From JAJZRJ01 sp040757055 (GTDB lineage Bacteria; Desulfobacterota; Desulfobulbia; Desulfobulbales; Desulfurivibrionaceae): a stretch of 64,000 nt of DNA. This document shows, in pieces, positions 17,401-26,142 of the stretch; the first letter of the stretch is position 1, and the number at the start of each line of letters is the position of its first letter. Below the pieces are notes generated by a model, which ran no database searches, was not told the origin of the DNA, and saw only the letters and a program-made list of their open reading frames with translations. The stretch spans positions 248,001 to 312,000 of the forward strand of contig JBFLXY010000001.1 in the NCBI GenBank assembly GCA_040757055.1, in the 5' to 3' direction. The position numbers and the translations under genes are program-made.

Positions 17401-17771
17401 AAATCGAGGCCGATGAAATCGCTGGCCCGCCGGCTGGCGTGGATCACCCGGCCGGCGGCGTTGAGGAGGAAATAACAGTCTTCGGGATCAAGCAACGGCA
17501 GGTGTTCCGCGAAGTAGCGGCGCACCGCCGCATCGTCGCCCGCCGGCACCCCTGCGACGACTTCGCTGATGATGCGGCGATGCTGGAGAATCGACTCGCG
17601 GAGCAGCGAGGCGCTGGTGGCCGCAAGCCCCTTCATGACCACGGAGAGTTCCGAACGGACCTTCAGGCTCTCATAAAGGCCGCTGACCGCAAAGACCACG
17701 GCGAAGGCCGCCATTCCGAAGCCGGCGAGCAACCGGCGGATCTTGGCACTGAGCGGGATGCCGTGCTGCAC
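14433..17771 (-). CDS. Hybrid multi-PAS sensor histidine kinase with receiver domain
   Basis: 1112-aa membrane sensor. A first membrane helix (about 12-32) is followed by a periplasmic Cache-like region to about 265, a second helix (about 270-295), then three PAS domains (roughly 355-475, 480-600, 605-735). The kinase core has the phospho-acceptor His in GGIAHDFNNLL and an HATPase domain with NLIINADQAMPDGG, DQGHGI and GSGLGLA. A C-terminal receiver carries LVMDDEE and the phospho-Asp in VIMDLTIPGG. It starts with GTG at 17771, one base after the stop of a solute-binding lipoprotein gene, so the two form an operon and may sense the same ligand. Confidence 0.9.
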   Translation of the reverse strand: MQHGIPLSAKIRRLLAGFGMAAFAVVFAVSGLYESLKVRSELSVVMKGLAATSASLLRESILQHRRIISEVVAGVPAGDDAAVRRYFAEHLPLLDPEDCYFLLNAAGRVIHASRRASDFIGLDFSHLPHVRASVEISGVHQSLATLKPVVTIRYPLPEGRLMLVERDLFSLAPLIGHLKLAGPVRGGVLFVLSDSGTVISHPEERLVANRHPLGQELRAWSDADPYGLREYTYRGKRYLSLRQPLAVPQGWFFYAAVPRQEYLGVVAAHLGYLAAAMAVLFGVLFGVLHVLINRKVSGPIQGIAAHLSSFNPMQENAACGIAAAGESAELHQIVAACERMAVNIRAANEQLRQSEMLFRTVTEFAADLSYWLDPQESLVYISPSCQAITGYTAAEFYARPALLQEIVHPDDADRVVLHVHRAVHDLPHAPLEFRIVARDGAVRWLSHVCRPIHDADGRFLGIRGSNTDVTERKQAELALRESEARFRALVEHGADAFHVQDFDGRFLDVNRRACEMLGYSREELLAMGVADIDPDHTVADVRRVCESIPAGGAVTIQSRHRRKDGICIPIELRAGLVQWGGRPLVFSLVRDVSERQRAAEALAAEKELLAVTLRSIGDGVVTADVEGRVLMLSRMAEQLTGWREEEARGRLIDEVLRLLDQKTRRPRESPVARVLATGQIVMLAEDTLLVAKDGSERLVADSGAPIFDRNSRVIGVVVVFRDITEQHRLEQELYKAHKLESLGVLAGGIAHDFNNLLTAIIGNLSMARLDAAGSAIGRQIEAAEKAALRAQGLTQQLLTFAKGGAPIKAVASIADLVREAAEFSLHGAKTRYAMTAPPDLWAVEVDAAQMSQVINNLIINADQAMPDGGTITIELANRRLDPGAGVPLPAGPYVEIRVADQGHGIAPDHLERIFDPYFSTKQTGSGLGLASCYSIIRRHGGHIAVSSWPGEGAVFTMYLPARPDQVMAEPVVGASDQPLPGKGRVLVMDDEEMVGELAQAVLERLGYEADYAGEGGQALVMYRKAREAGRPYDVVIMDLTIPGGMGGQEAIRELLRLDPAARAIVSSGYAQDPVMANYREYGFAAVLAKPYSLEALGRVLHDLLQGKGGGAA

Positions 17772-17772
17772 G

Positions 17773-18915
17773 TCAGTCCAGGGCTCCGGCTACCGGCACC
17801 TCGCCGGCGGTGACGAAATCCATGCCCTCCACCCGCACCTCGTACACCGGCCGGATCACATCGCAGCTCGGATTGAAGGCCACGCCGCCCATGATGGTCT
17901 CGAAGCGGTGGCCCACCAGCTGCCGCTTCAGTTCCTCTGCCGTCGGCTTGGCGGAACAGCGGCGCAAGGCAGCGGCGAGAATCTCGACAGCCTCATACGC
18001 CCGCACCGAACGGGCGGTGGCCGGCCGGTTGAAGCGCTGCCGCATGGCGCTGGCAAATGTCTGGTACCCCACCCGGCTGTTCTTCGCCTCGATGAAGGTG
18101 AGAATGGTCATGCCCTCCACCGCTTCGCCGCCATACTGCACGAGTTCCGGCGCCTGCGCCCAGAGGGTGGCGATCAGCTCGCCCTGAAAGCCGCCGGCCC
18201 GGATCTTCTGGGCGCCGATGCCGGTGGTCGCCACCTCGGTCAGCATCACCACCGCCTGCGGTCCTTCGGCCATGAGGCTGGCCAGGGCCTCTCCCCAGTC
18301 CACCCCCTCCCTGGAATCAACCCGCACGGCGGTCACCGCCCCCCGGTAGTGCTGCTGGGTCTGGGCCAGCAGATCCTCGCCGAAGCTGGCATTGACCATG
18401 TCGATGAGAAAGGCGGCGGTGGTGATGCCGCGAGCCGCAAGCAGCGAGGCCAGTGCCTTGCCGTAGAGCTTGTTGTCCACCGCGGTACGGCAGAAGAGGT
18501 CATCCCGGTCGCTCAGCCTGGTAGTGGCGGTAAAGGAGGTGAAAAGCAGGGTGTTGCGGGAAGTGACCAGCGGATAGGCGATGAGGGTGTTGGCGGAAAA
18601 GGAATGGCCGATGATGGCCACCACGCCGGCATCGATGAGGCGGGTGTCCGCCGCGCGAACCCCCTCCTCGGTGTTGCCGTCGTCTTCCACCAGCAGTTCC
18701 AGCGGCCGGCCGTTGATGCCGCCCCTGGCGTTGATCTCCTCCACCGCCAGCAGGGAGCCGTCGCGGATCTGCTCGCCCGCACCGCCCCCCTGGCCGGAAA
18801 GATTGATGGCCAGACCGAGGCGGATGGGCTCCCGGGCCGGCGGCCTGCAGGATGCCAGCGCCAGGATCAATACGCACAACGTCACCATGCCGCCACGCCA
18901 GAATCTCTGCCCCAT
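17773..18915 (-). CDS. Lipoprotein solute-binding protein, type 1 periplasmic fold (branched-chain amino acid-like)
   Basis: 380-aa protein with a lipoprotein signal: a hydrophobic segment MVTLCVLILALASC, where the LASC lipobox provides the acylated Cys. The mature part begins with IRLGLAINLSGQGGGAGEQI and contains VEEINARGGINGRPLELLVED, a hallmark of Peripla_BP_6 (LivJ/AmiC-like) receptors. ATG 18915 is preceded by GGTGAAGG; earlier in-frame codons have no family match. No permease or ATPase genes adjoin it. Pairing with the sensor kinase downstream suggests a ligand-sensing rather than transport role, which is inference. Confidence 0.85.
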   Translation of the reverse strand: MGQRFWRGGMVTLCVLILALASCRPPAREPIRLGLAINLSGQGGGAGEQIRDGSLLAVEEINARGGINGRPLELLVEDDGNTEEGVRAADTRLIDAGVVAIIGHSFSANTLIAYPLVTSRNTLLFTSFTATTRLSDRDDLFCRTAVDNKLYGKALASLLAARGITTAAFLIDMVNASFGEDLLAQTQQHYRGAVTAVRVDSREGVDWGEALASLMAEGPQAVVMLTEVATTGIGAQKIRAGGFQGELIATLWAQAPELVQYGGEAVEGMTILTFIEAKNSRVGYQTFASAMRQRFNRPATARSVRAYEAVEILAAALRRCSAKPTAEELKRQLVGHRFETIMGGVAFNPSCDVIRPVYEVRVEGMDFVTAGEVPVAGALD

Positions 18916-19023
18916 ACCCTTCACCCCGCCGTTTGCCCACGATGCTGTGGTGTTCTCCCAATCAGTACAGCGGGTTATCCCGGCGCTGTCAAGCAAAAGC
19001 GGAAAGCGGCCACGGAAGTTTTG

Positions 19024-19052
19024 TTGCACAACTCCGCGAAGTTGGCTAGGGT
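19024..19052 (+). promoter_or_regulatory. Possible promoter upstream of the aminomutase-family gene
   Basis: TTGCAC (19,024-19,029), a 17-base spacer and TAGGGT (19,047-19,052) lie 47 bases before the ATG. The -10 is a weak match, so this is tentative. It sits in the divergent intergenic region shared with the solute-binding protein gene. Confidence 0.35.
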
Positions 19053-19098
19053 GGTGCGGCACAAACCCAATCCTTCACCGAGACGAACCGCTATCCCG

Positions 19099-20148
19099 AT
19101 GCAACCCACCCCCCGCTGGCAGCAACTCCTCGACCGGAGCATCGTCACCCCGGCGGCGCTCGCCGCCGAACTCGGCCTCGACCATGGCCCGCTCAGTGCG
19201 GTCTGCGCCCGCTTTCCCATGCGAATCAACCCTTACTACCTCAAGCTCATCAGGGAGCACGGCGCGCCCCTTCTGCGCCAGGCGGTGCCCGACCCGCGGG
19301 AACTCACCGACACTACCTGCCTCGACGACCCGCTCAACGAGGAAAACTTAAGCCCGGTGCCCAACCTGGTGCACAAATACCCCGATCGCGCCCTTTTCCT
19401 GGTCACCTCCCGTTGCGCCATGTACTGCCGCTTCTGCACCAGAAAGCGCAAGGTGGGCACCGCGCGGATGCGGATCACGAAAGAAACCGTCCGCCTGGGG
19501 CTCGACTACCTCCGGCGCACCCCGGCCATCCGCGACGTGCTGGTCTCCGGCGGCGACCCGCTGCTCCTGGACGACGACACCCTGGCCGCCATCCTTGCCG
19601 AACTGCGGCGGATCAAGAGCATCGAGATCATCCGCATCGGCAGCCGGGTGCCCTGCACTTTGCCCATGCGGGTCACGGCGCAGCTCGCCCGCATGCTCAA
19701 AAAATTCCATCCGCTTTACATCAACACCCACTTCAACCATCCGGCCGAACTCACCCCGGAGGCGCGCCGGGCCTGCGCCCGCCTGGCCGACGCCGGCATC
19801 CCGCTGGGCAACCAGACCGTGCTCCTGCGCGGCATCAACGACGACACCGCCACCATCCGCGATCTCATGTTCGGCCTGCTCACCATGCGGGTCAAGCCCT
19901 ATTATCTCTTCCAGGCCGACATGACCCGCGGCACCGACCACTTCCGCACCCCGGTGGAAACGGGGCTCGCCATCATGCGCGATCTCATCGGCCACTCCTC
20001 GGGCATGGCGGTGCCCACCTTTGCCGTGGACGCGCCCGGCGGCGGCGGCAAGATCCCCCTTTCGCCCGACTATGTCCAGAGCCTGGGCCCCACCCTCACC
20101 TTCACCAACTACCAGGGACTGACCTGCACCTACCACAACGCCGCCTGA
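19099..20148 (+). CDS. Lysine 2,3-aminomutase-family radical SAM/PLP enzyme, short form (EpmB/KamA-like)
   Basis: 349-aa protein. The radical SAM motif is CAMYCRFC (C106, C110, C113). VLVSGGDPLLL and the PLP-lysine motif DAPGGGGK (K318, with D311 at the family substrate-amine position) are intact. The family equilibrates alpha- and beta-lysine. Clostridial KamA enzymes are about 416 aa, whereas EpmB, which makes beta-lysine for elongation factor P, is about 340 aa, so the length favours an EpmB-like or stand-alone short aminomutase. No epmA or efp gene is in the window. The ATG at 19099 was chosen because the upstream open frame is antisense to the divergent lipoprotein gene. Confidence 0.88.
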   Translation: MQPTPRWQQLLDRSIVTPAALAAELGLDHGPLSAVCARFPMRINPYYLKLIREHGAPLLRQAVPDPRELTDTTCLDDPLNEENLSPVPNLVHKYPDRALFLVTSRCAMYCRFCTRKRKVGTARMRITKETVRLGLDYLRRTPAIRDVLVSGGDPLLLDDDTLAAILAELRRIKSIEIIRIGSRVPCTLPMRVTAQLARMLKKFHPLYINTHFNHPAELTPEARRACARLADAGIPLGNQTVLLRGINDDTATIRDLMFGLLTMRVKPYYLFQADMTRGTDHFRTPVETGLAIMRDLIGHSSGMAVPTFAVDAPGGGGKIPLSPDYVQSLGPTLTFTNYQGLTCTYHNAA

Positions 20149-20218
20149 GCTTTTTTCGCCCTGGGCGGTTGTCTCCAGCCGCCAACGATGATACCCTGAG
20201 AGGAAACGGGAGTCCCCT

Positions 20219-21151
20219 ATGGAACGCTCGATCCTCGTCGCCATCGACGGTTCGACATACAGCAGACACGCCCTCACGTATCTCGCCACCCTCTTTGCCG
20301 GCCAGCCCGAGATCCGCATCCACCTGCTTTCCCTTGTTCCCGCCGGCCCGGCGCCCGCAGGCAGCGAGTGGCTGACCGAGCAGGAACTGATGAACAGCAT
20401 GAGTCCCACTGCCCGCAAGCAGTTCAACATCCAGCAGCATTGCGTGACCAACGGCACCGAACTCTTCCTGCGCCACGGCTTTGCCGCCGGGCAAATCAAT
20501 GAAACCGTGCGCCTCTGCCGGGGCAACATCGCCCGGGAGATCCTCCATGAGGCGCGCCAAGGCCGCCATGATGCCCTGGTCATCGGCCGCCGCGGCATCG
20601 GCAAGCTGGAGGAGATGATCCTCGGCAGCATCTCCGCCACCCTGCTCGAAAAATGCCACGACATCCCCCTGTGGATCATCGACGGCGAGGTGGACTCCCG
20701 CCGGTTCCTGGTACCGGTGGACGGCACCTTCCACTCCCTCATGGCCATCGACCACCTGGCCTTTATCCTCAAGGACAACCCGCAGGCCGAGATCACCCTG
20801 TTCCATTCGGCGGCCATGCTGGCCAACCGGCCGGAAATCAGGCCCGAGGAATTTTACAACCAGTGGGGCAGGGAGTGGTGCGATGCCCATCTTACCCGGC
20901 CGGACAGCCTCTTCCATGCCCCGCGCCAGCTGCTCATCGAAAGCGGCTTTCCGGCGGAACGCATCCTCTGGCTCCAGACCATGAAGGGCATCGACCCAAG
21001 CCGCCAGATTCTGCGCCAGGCCCTGATCGACGACTTCGGCACCATCGTCATGGGGCGCCGCGGCAGCGAGGCCCACAAGGGACTCTTCCGGGGTGTTTCC
21101 GACCGCGTGCTCCTCATGGCGGAAAAGGTGGCGATCTGGATCGTCGGCTGA
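20219..21151 (+). CDS. Tandem universal stress protein (UspA family)
   Basis: 310-aa protein made of two Usp domains. The N-terminal half begins ILVAIDGSTYSRHALTYLA and has the nucleotide-binding GRRGIGKLEEMILGSIS (G2xG9-like) near 125-141. The second half has FLVPVDGTFHS and MGRRGSEAHKGLFRGVSDRV near the C-terminus. Such proteins bind ATP and act in stress adaptation. GGGAG precedes the ATG. It is followed by a separate promoter for the diguanylate cyclase gene. Confidence 0.88.
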   Translation: MERSILVAIDGSTYSRHALTYLATLFAGQPEIRIHLLSLVPAGPAPAGSEWLTEQELMNSMSPTARKQFNIQQHCVTNGTELFLRHGFAAGQINETVRLCRGNIAREILHEARQGRHDALVIGRRGIGKLEEMILGSISATLLEKCHDIPLWIIDGEVDSRRFLVPVDGTFHSLMAIDHLAFILKDNPQAEITLFHSAAMLANRPEIRPEEFYNQWGREWCDAHLTRPDSLFHAPRQLLIESGFPAERILWLQTMKGIDPSRQILRQALIDDFGTIVMGRRGSEAHKGLFRGVSDRVLLMAEKVAIWIVG

Positions 21152-21183
21152 GCGGACCGTTCCTTTTTCCCCTCGTTTCCGGT

Positions 21184-21213
21184 TTGACAAATCCCCTTGC
21201 CTTCCCCCATAAT
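21184..21213 (+). promoter_or_regulatory. Sigma70-type promoter for the REC-PAS-GGDEF gene
   Basis: A perfect TTGACA (21,184-21,189), an 18-base spacer and CATAAT (21,208-21,213, five of six to consensus) lie 50 bases before the GTG start at 21263. Confidence 0.6.
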
Positions 21214-21262
21214 GGGACTCGCGGCATTTTCGGAACCGCGGCTCAAGAGGGGGCCTGCCAGC

Positions 21263-23467
21263 GTGACCTACAAGAAAATCCTGGTCGTGGACAACAATCC
21301 GGTCATCCTGCGTCTGATGACCGGCTTTCTCGAAAAGGAAGGCCATGAGGTGCGCACCGCCTCCGACGGCCTCTCCGCCCTCTATCTTCTGGAAAATTTC
21401 CTGCCCGACGTGATCTTCACCGATCTCGTCATGCCCAACATCGACGGCGAAAAACTCTGCCGCATCATCCGGGACATGCCGGCCCTGGCCGGCGTCTATC
21501 TCGTGGTCCTCTCCGGCATCGCCGCTGAAACGGAACTCAACTACCGGGAGTTCGGCGCCGACGCCTGCATCGCCAAAGGCACCGCAGACAACATCCGAAA
21601 ACACGTCCTCGAACTGCTCCACGAGGCGGACCGGCGAAGCGGCACCCCGACGCAAGAGCCCGCGCCCACCCTGGGCGCCGGAGAAATCCACACCCGCGAG
21701 GTCACCCGCGAGCTGCTCCATTCGCAAAAGCATTTCGAGGCCATTGTCCAGCACCTGGCCGACGGCATTTTCGAACTGACCCGGGACGGCCGCATCATCT
21801 ACGCCAACCGGACCGCGGTGGAACTGACCGGCATCCGGGAGGAGAAGCTGCTGGCTTCCGACTTCCTGGCTCTCTTCCCCGAGGAGGCGCAGCGCCGCCT
21901 GAGCCATGCCCTGAGCGCGGCCTGCGAAACGCCGCAGGGCATCGACGAGGATCCGCCGCTCCTCGTCAACCAGAGCTATGTGGCGCTCACCCTGCTGCCG
22001 GTGGTTAACGACCGAGACGTCTCCATCATCGTCATGATGCACGACATCACCCGGCGGGAACTGGACGCCAAGGCCCTTCATGCCAGCGAGACGCGCTTCC
22101 GGGAACTCTTCGACCACATGCTCTCCGGGGTGGCGGTGTACGATAGCAAAAACGGCAAGGATTTCGTCCTGGTCGATTTCAACCGGGCGGCGGAACGCAT
22201 CGACCGCATCAGCCGGGCGGCGGTGCTGGGGCGCAACATCACCGAGATTTTCCCCGGGGTGGAAAAATTCGGCCTGCTCGAAGTGATGCGCCGGGTCTGG
22301 CAGAACGGCCGCACAGAGGAACACCCACTCTCCTTTTACGAGGACGAACGCCTGGTGGGCTGGCGGGAAAACTACGTCTACAGGCTGCCCTCAGGCGAGG
22401 TGGTGGCCATTTACCGCGATGTCACCGACCAGAAACGGACCGAGGAAAACCTGGCCTTCGAGTCGGAGATCAACGAGGCGGTGGCCCGGCTTTCCCAGAT
22501 GCTCATCGCCGCCGACTCCATGGCCGACATCTCCTCGGTGCTGCTGGAACACGCCATGAAGCTCACCGGCAGCGCCAGCGGCTTCGTGGGCTACCTCGAC
22601 GACCAGAAACACCTGCAGACCCTGGCCATCACCGCCACCCCCAAAGCGACGCGCAGGGCGCGGGTCCATCCCCTCACCATCAAAAAACCCGCCGGCCTCA
22701 TCGGCTGGGTCCTGAAAAACCGCGAATGCGTGCTGAGCAACGAACCGACCGACGACCCGCGCCACAGCGCACCTCCGACCGGCCACATAGCCATCAGCCG
22801 TTTTCTCGCCGCCCCGGCCATGCTGGGCCGGGAACTCATCGGCCAGGTGGCCCTGGCCAATTCCGACCGCCATTACACCGAACGGGATCTGGCGGTGGTC
22901 AAACAGCTCGCCTCGCTTTATGCCCTGGCCGTGGAGCGGCAGCGCAGCGAGGAACAGATCGCCCATCTCGCCCACCATGACCCCCTCACCGGCCTGGCCA
23001 ACCGCCACCTGCTGCCGGACCGCCTGGAACAAGCCATCCGCCTGGCCCGCCGCCATTCGAAGATGGTGGCCGTCCTCTTCATGGATCTCGATAAATTCAA
23101 GGAGATCAACGACACCCGCGGCCACAGCGTGGGCGATGAGGTGCTCCGCGAAGTGGCAGACCGCTTCGCCGGCGCGCTCCGCGCCTCGGACACCCTTGCC
23201 CGCATGGGCGGCGATGAATTCGTGGTGATCCTCCAGGGCATCAAGGAGGCAGGCAACGCCGCCACCGTGGCCTGCAAGCTTCTCGCCCTGCTGGACCAGC
23301 CCTTGGCCGCCCTCGGCGGCGCCGGCATGGTGCGGGGCAGCATCGGCATCTCGCTCTATCCCACCGACGGCAGCACCGGCGAAGAACTGCTGCAGCGGGC
23401 AGACGAGGCCATGTACCGCGCCAAGCAGAATGGCGGCCGCTTCGCCTTTTCCGCCGACGCCCCCTGA
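21263..23467 (+). CDS. Response regulator diguanylate cyclase (REC-PAS-PAS-GAF-GGDEF)
   Basis: 734-aa cytoplasmic signalling protein. The receiver (about 3-120) has the phospho-Asp in FTDLVMPNIDG. The usual second acidic residue is replaced (VVDNN). Two PAS-like domains follow (about 155-280 and 285-400), then a GAF domain (about 415-560) and a GGDEF domain with PLTGLANR, DLDKFKEIND and an intact GGDEF active site. An RxxD inhibitory-site motif (RASD) sits five residues before GGDEF, so it should make cyclic di-GMP with product inhibition. The GTG at 21263 was chosen because the receiver begins immediately (VTYKKILVVDNN) and AGAGGGGG lies upstream. Confidence 0.88.
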   Translation: MTYKKILVVDNNPVILRLMTGFLEKEGHEVRTASDGLSALYLLENFLPDVIFTDLVMPNIDGEKLCRIIRDMPALAGVYLVVLSGIAAETELNYREFGADACIAKGTADNIRKHVLELLHEADRRSGTPTQEPAPTLGAGEIHTREVTRELLHSQKHFEAIVQHLADGIFELTRDGRIIYANRTAVELTGIREEKLLASDFLALFPEEAQRRLSHALSAACETPQGIDEDPPLLVNQSYVALTLLPVVNDRDVSIIVMMHDITRRELDAKALHASETRFRELFDHMLSGVAVYDSKNGKDFVLVDFNRAAERIDRISRAAVLGRNITEIFPGVEKFGLLEVMRRVWQNGRTEEHPLSFYEDERLVGWRENYVYRLPSGEVVAIYRDVTDQKRTEENLAFESEINEAVARLSQMLIAADSMADISSVLLEHAMKLTGSASGFVGYLDDQKHLQTLAITATPKATRRARVHPLTIKKPAGLIGWVLKNRECVLSNEPTDDPRHSAPPTGHIAISRFLAAPAMLGRELIGQVALANSDRHYTERDLAVVKQLASLYALAVERQRSEEQIAHLAHHDPLTGLANRHLLPDRLEQAIRLARRHSKMVAVLFMDLDKFKEINDTRGHSVGDEVLREVADRFAGALRASDTLARMGGDEFVVILQGIKEAGNAATVACKLLALLDQPLAALGGAGMVRGSIGISLYPTDGSTGEELLQRADEAMYRAKQNGGRFAFSADAP

Positions 23468-23488
23468 CTCGCAGTCGCCGCAAAAACC

Positions 23489-23517
23489 CTGACAAATCTC
23501 CCCGGGTCGTGTATCCT
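23489..23517 (+). promoter_or_regulatory. Candidate sigma70 promoter upstream of comM
   Basis: CTGACA (23,489-23,494), a 17-base spacer and TATCCT (23,512-23,517), 48 bases before the ATG of the ComM-like gene. Confidence 0.5.
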
Positions 23518-23564
23518 GACCCGCAAAGGATTCGCACCGGAATCTTCCCGGAGATGAGGACGGC

Positions 23565-25094
23565 ATGCTGGCAAAGATCAAGAGCGGAGCAGTGGTGGGC
23601 GTCGATGGCCTGCTGGTGGATGTGGAGGTCGATGTGGCACTGGGGCTGCCCACCTTCACCACCGTCGGCCTGCCGGAAGGGGCGGTCAAGGAGAGCAAGG
23701 AGCGGGTCAAGGCGGCAATCAAGAACAACGGCTACGACTTCCCCAACCGCCGCATCACGGTCAACCTCGCCCCGGCCGATGTGAAAAAGGGCGGTGCCGG
23801 CTACGACCTGCCCATCGCCCTCGGCCTGCTGGCTGCCACCGAAATTGTCCCGGCGGAAAGCCTGGAGCGCCATTGCGTGGTGGGGGAACTCTCGCTGGAC
23901 GGCCAGGTGCGCCCGACGCCCGGCGTCCTGCCCATGGTGATTGCCGCCCGCAAGGCTGGAATCAGCGCCATGCTGCTGCCCCGGGCCAACCTGGCCGAAG
24001 CGGCGGTGGTGGATGGTATCCGGCTCATCGGCATTACCGCCCTGGGCGAGGCTGTGGACATCCTCACCGGCGCGCGGCCGGTGCCGGAAGTGCCGCCGGC
24101 CGCAACAGACCAGCCGCCCCTCGACCGCTATGCCGTGGACTTCTGCGAGGTCAAGGGCCAGGAGCACGCCAAGCGCGCCCTGGAAATCGCGGCGGCCGGC
24201 CACCACAACGTGCTGCTCCAGGGCCCGCCGGGTTCGGGCAAGACCATGCTCGCCCGACGGCTGCCCACCATCCTTCCGGCCCTCACCTTCGCCGAGGCGC
24301 TGGAGACCACCAAGATTTACAGCGTCATGGGGCTGCTCCCCCAGGAAGCAGGGCTCATCAGCGAACGCCCCTTCCGCATGCCCCATCATACTGTTTCCGA
24401 TGCCGGGTTGATCGGCGGCGGCCAGAATCCGCGGCCCGGCGAGGTGTCGCTGGCCCACAACGGGGTGCTTTTTCTCGACGAGTTGCCCGAGTTCAAAAAA
24501 AACGTGCTGGAGGTGCTCCGCCAGCCCTTGGAGGACGGCGCGGTCACCATTGCCCGCGCCAGCCATTCCCTGCGCTTCCCGGCCCGCTTCATGCTGGTTG
24601 CGGCGATGAACCCCTGCCCCTGCGGCTACTATCCCGGCGACGCCCACCACCACTGCGCATGCAACCCCGCCCAACTGCAACGCTATCGCCACCGGCTCTC
24701 CGGCCCCCTGCTCGACCGCATCGACCTCCACCTGGAAGTGCCGGCGGTCCGCTACAGCGATCTGGCCACACCGGCAGCGGGAGAACGTTCGGAAGCCATC
24801 CGGCAGCGGGTGGCGGCGGCCCACCAGATCCAGCGGCAGCGTTACCAGCGGCGGCAGACCGCCTGCTACAACAGCCAGATGACCGCGGCAGACCTCAAGC
24901 GCCACTGCTGTCTGGACCAGCCTTCGCAACTGCTGATGCAGCAGGCGGTGGACCGCCTCGGCCTCTCCGGCCGCGCCTATCACAGGATTCTCAAAATCGC
25001 CCGCACCATCGCCGACCTGGCCGGCAACGAAACCCTCCAGGCGGATCACCTTGCCGAGGCGATCCAGTACCGCCGGCTCGATCCCAAGAAATAG
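23565..25094 (+). CDS. comM: YifB/ComM-family Mg-chelatase-like AAA+ ATPase
   Basis: 509-aa protein. An N-terminal Lon-protease-like domain (GLPTFTTVGLPEGAVKESKE; NLAPADVKKGGAGYDLPIAL) is followed by the AAA+ core with Walker A LLQGPPGSGKTMLARRLP (about 215-232), Walker B GVLFLDELPEF, and the Cys-containing insert NPCPCGYYPGD; the C-terminal Mg_chelatase_C domain includes SGRAYHRILKIARTIADLAG. ComM is a branch-migration helicase in natural transformation in Vibrio and Haemophilus; the role in this organism is inferred. Full length for the family. Confidence 0.92.
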   Translation: MLAKIKSGAVVGVDGLLVDVEVDVALGLPTFTTVGLPEGAVKESKERVKAAIKNNGYDFPNRRITVNLAPADVKKGGAGYDLPIALGLLAATEIVPAESLERHCVVGELSLDGQVRPTPGVLPMVIAARKAGISAMLLPRANLAEAAVVDGIRLIGITALGEAVDILTGARPVPEVPPAATDQPPLDRYAVDFCEVKGQEHAKRALEIAAAGHHNVLLQGPPGSGKTMLARRLPTILPALTFAEALETTKIYSVMGLLPQEAGLISERPFRMPHHTVSDAGLIGGGQNPRPGEVSLAHNGVLFLDELPEFKKNVLEVLRQPLEDGAVTIARASHSLRFPARFMLVAAMNPCPCGYYPGDAHHHCACNPAQLQRYRHRLSGPLLDRIDLHLEVPAVRYSDLATPAAGERSEAIRQRVAAAHQIQRQRYQRRQTACYNSQMTAADLKRHCCLDQPSQLLMQQAVDRLGLSGRAYHRILKIARTIADLAGNETLQADHLAEAIQYRRLDPKK

Positions 25095-25188
25095 GGTGTA
25101 CACCGGATACCCGGCAATGCTATAAGGGGGAAAAGGCGTTGTCGCGACCGATAACCACACCCCCGCAGCCAGGTGGCCGCACAGGATC

Positions 25189-26142
25189 ATGACGGAACTT
25201 TCCAACCAGTCCCATCGCCTGCTGATGCAGCTCTTCGGTCTCGGCTCCATGCAGGACCTGCCCGCCATGAGCGACCATGTCCGCGAACTCATCGGCCTGA
25301 TCGGCAACCCCCGCGCCACCTCCGCCGGCCTCACCAACGCCATCCTCAAGGACTACGCCCTCACCACCAAGATGCTGCAGATCGTCAATTCCGCCTACTA
25401 CATGCGGAACGAACCGATCACCAGCATCAACCGGGCCGTGACCATCATCGGGCTGACCGCCCTCAAGAACCTGGCCCTGGGCATTGCCCTCTTCGAGGAG
25501 TTCCGCAAACAGGGCCGGGAGGCAGACAAGGTCCTGCGGCTGATGACCATGAGCTTCGTGAGCGCCACCCAGGGCAACCTGCTCACCCAGAAGAAAAAAT
25601 ACCCCGTACTGCCGGAAGACGCCTTTGTCTGCACCCTGCTGCACCACCTGGGCCGCATGGTCATCCTCGTCTACCTGCCCGAACTGCATGCCGCCTACGA
25701 ACAGCTGGTGAACAACGGCTATTCCGGTGAGCGGGCCGCCAAAGAGGCTTGCCACGGCCTCACCTTCACCGATATCGGGCGCGAAATCGCCCGCTACTGG
25801 AATTTTTCCGAGATCATCGTCCGCTGCATGGAAACCAATCCGCGGCCGCCCCGCGATCAGGCCGACACCGAAACCCTGCTGCAGAACATCGCCGCCTTCA
25901 ACAACCAGCTCACCGAAACCCTCCTCATCGGCACCGACCTCGATCTGGAGGAACTGATCTATCGCTACGGCGATGTCCTTTCCGTCACCAAAAACGAGGC
26001 CCGAGAACTGGTGCACCGCAGCGTGGAGACCGCCGCCACCCTCTCCGAGCCCATCCGCCACGGGCTGCACAAGCTGGCCATGCGCGAACGGCTGATCGCC
26101 CTCGTGCGCGACCAGAACGCCGACTGGCGGCCCGGCGGCTGA
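25189..26142 (+). CDS. HDOD domain protein, copy 1
   Basis: 317-aa signalling-output protein. The HDOD core spans about residues 20-215, with LPAMSDHVRELI, ILKDYALTTKMLQIVNSAYY, INRAVTIIGLTALKNL and LLHHLGRMVILVYLP. The HD-type metal ligands are degenerate, as usual for HDOD domains, so it is probably a non-catalytic scaffold. It is a paralogue of the next gene (copy 2), with colinear motifs over the full length. No enzymatic output domain is attached. Confidence 0.88.
   Translation: MTELSNQSHRLLMQLFGLGSMQDLPAMSDHVRELIGLIGNPRATSAGLTNAILKDYALTTKMLQIVNSAYYMRNEPITSINRAVTIIGLTALKNLALGIALFEEFRKQGREADKVLRLMTMSFVSATQGNLLTQKKKYPVLPEDAFVCTLLHHLGRMVILVYLPELHAAYEQLVNNGYSGERAAKEACHGLTFTDIGREIARYWNFSEIIVRCMETNPRPPRDQADTETLLQNIAAFNNQLTETLLIGTDLDLEELIYRYGDVLSVTKNEARELVHRSVETAATLSEPIRHGLHKLAMRERLIALVRDQNADWRPGG

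Noticed and set aside
14946..17813. 955-aa plus-strand open frame opposite the hybrid histidine kinase
   Set aside because: Shadow of the minus-strand kinase, no domain of its own.
20160..20190. Intrinsic terminator after the aminomutase gene
   Set aside because: GGCGG/CCGCC can pair but no T-run follows; too weak to call.
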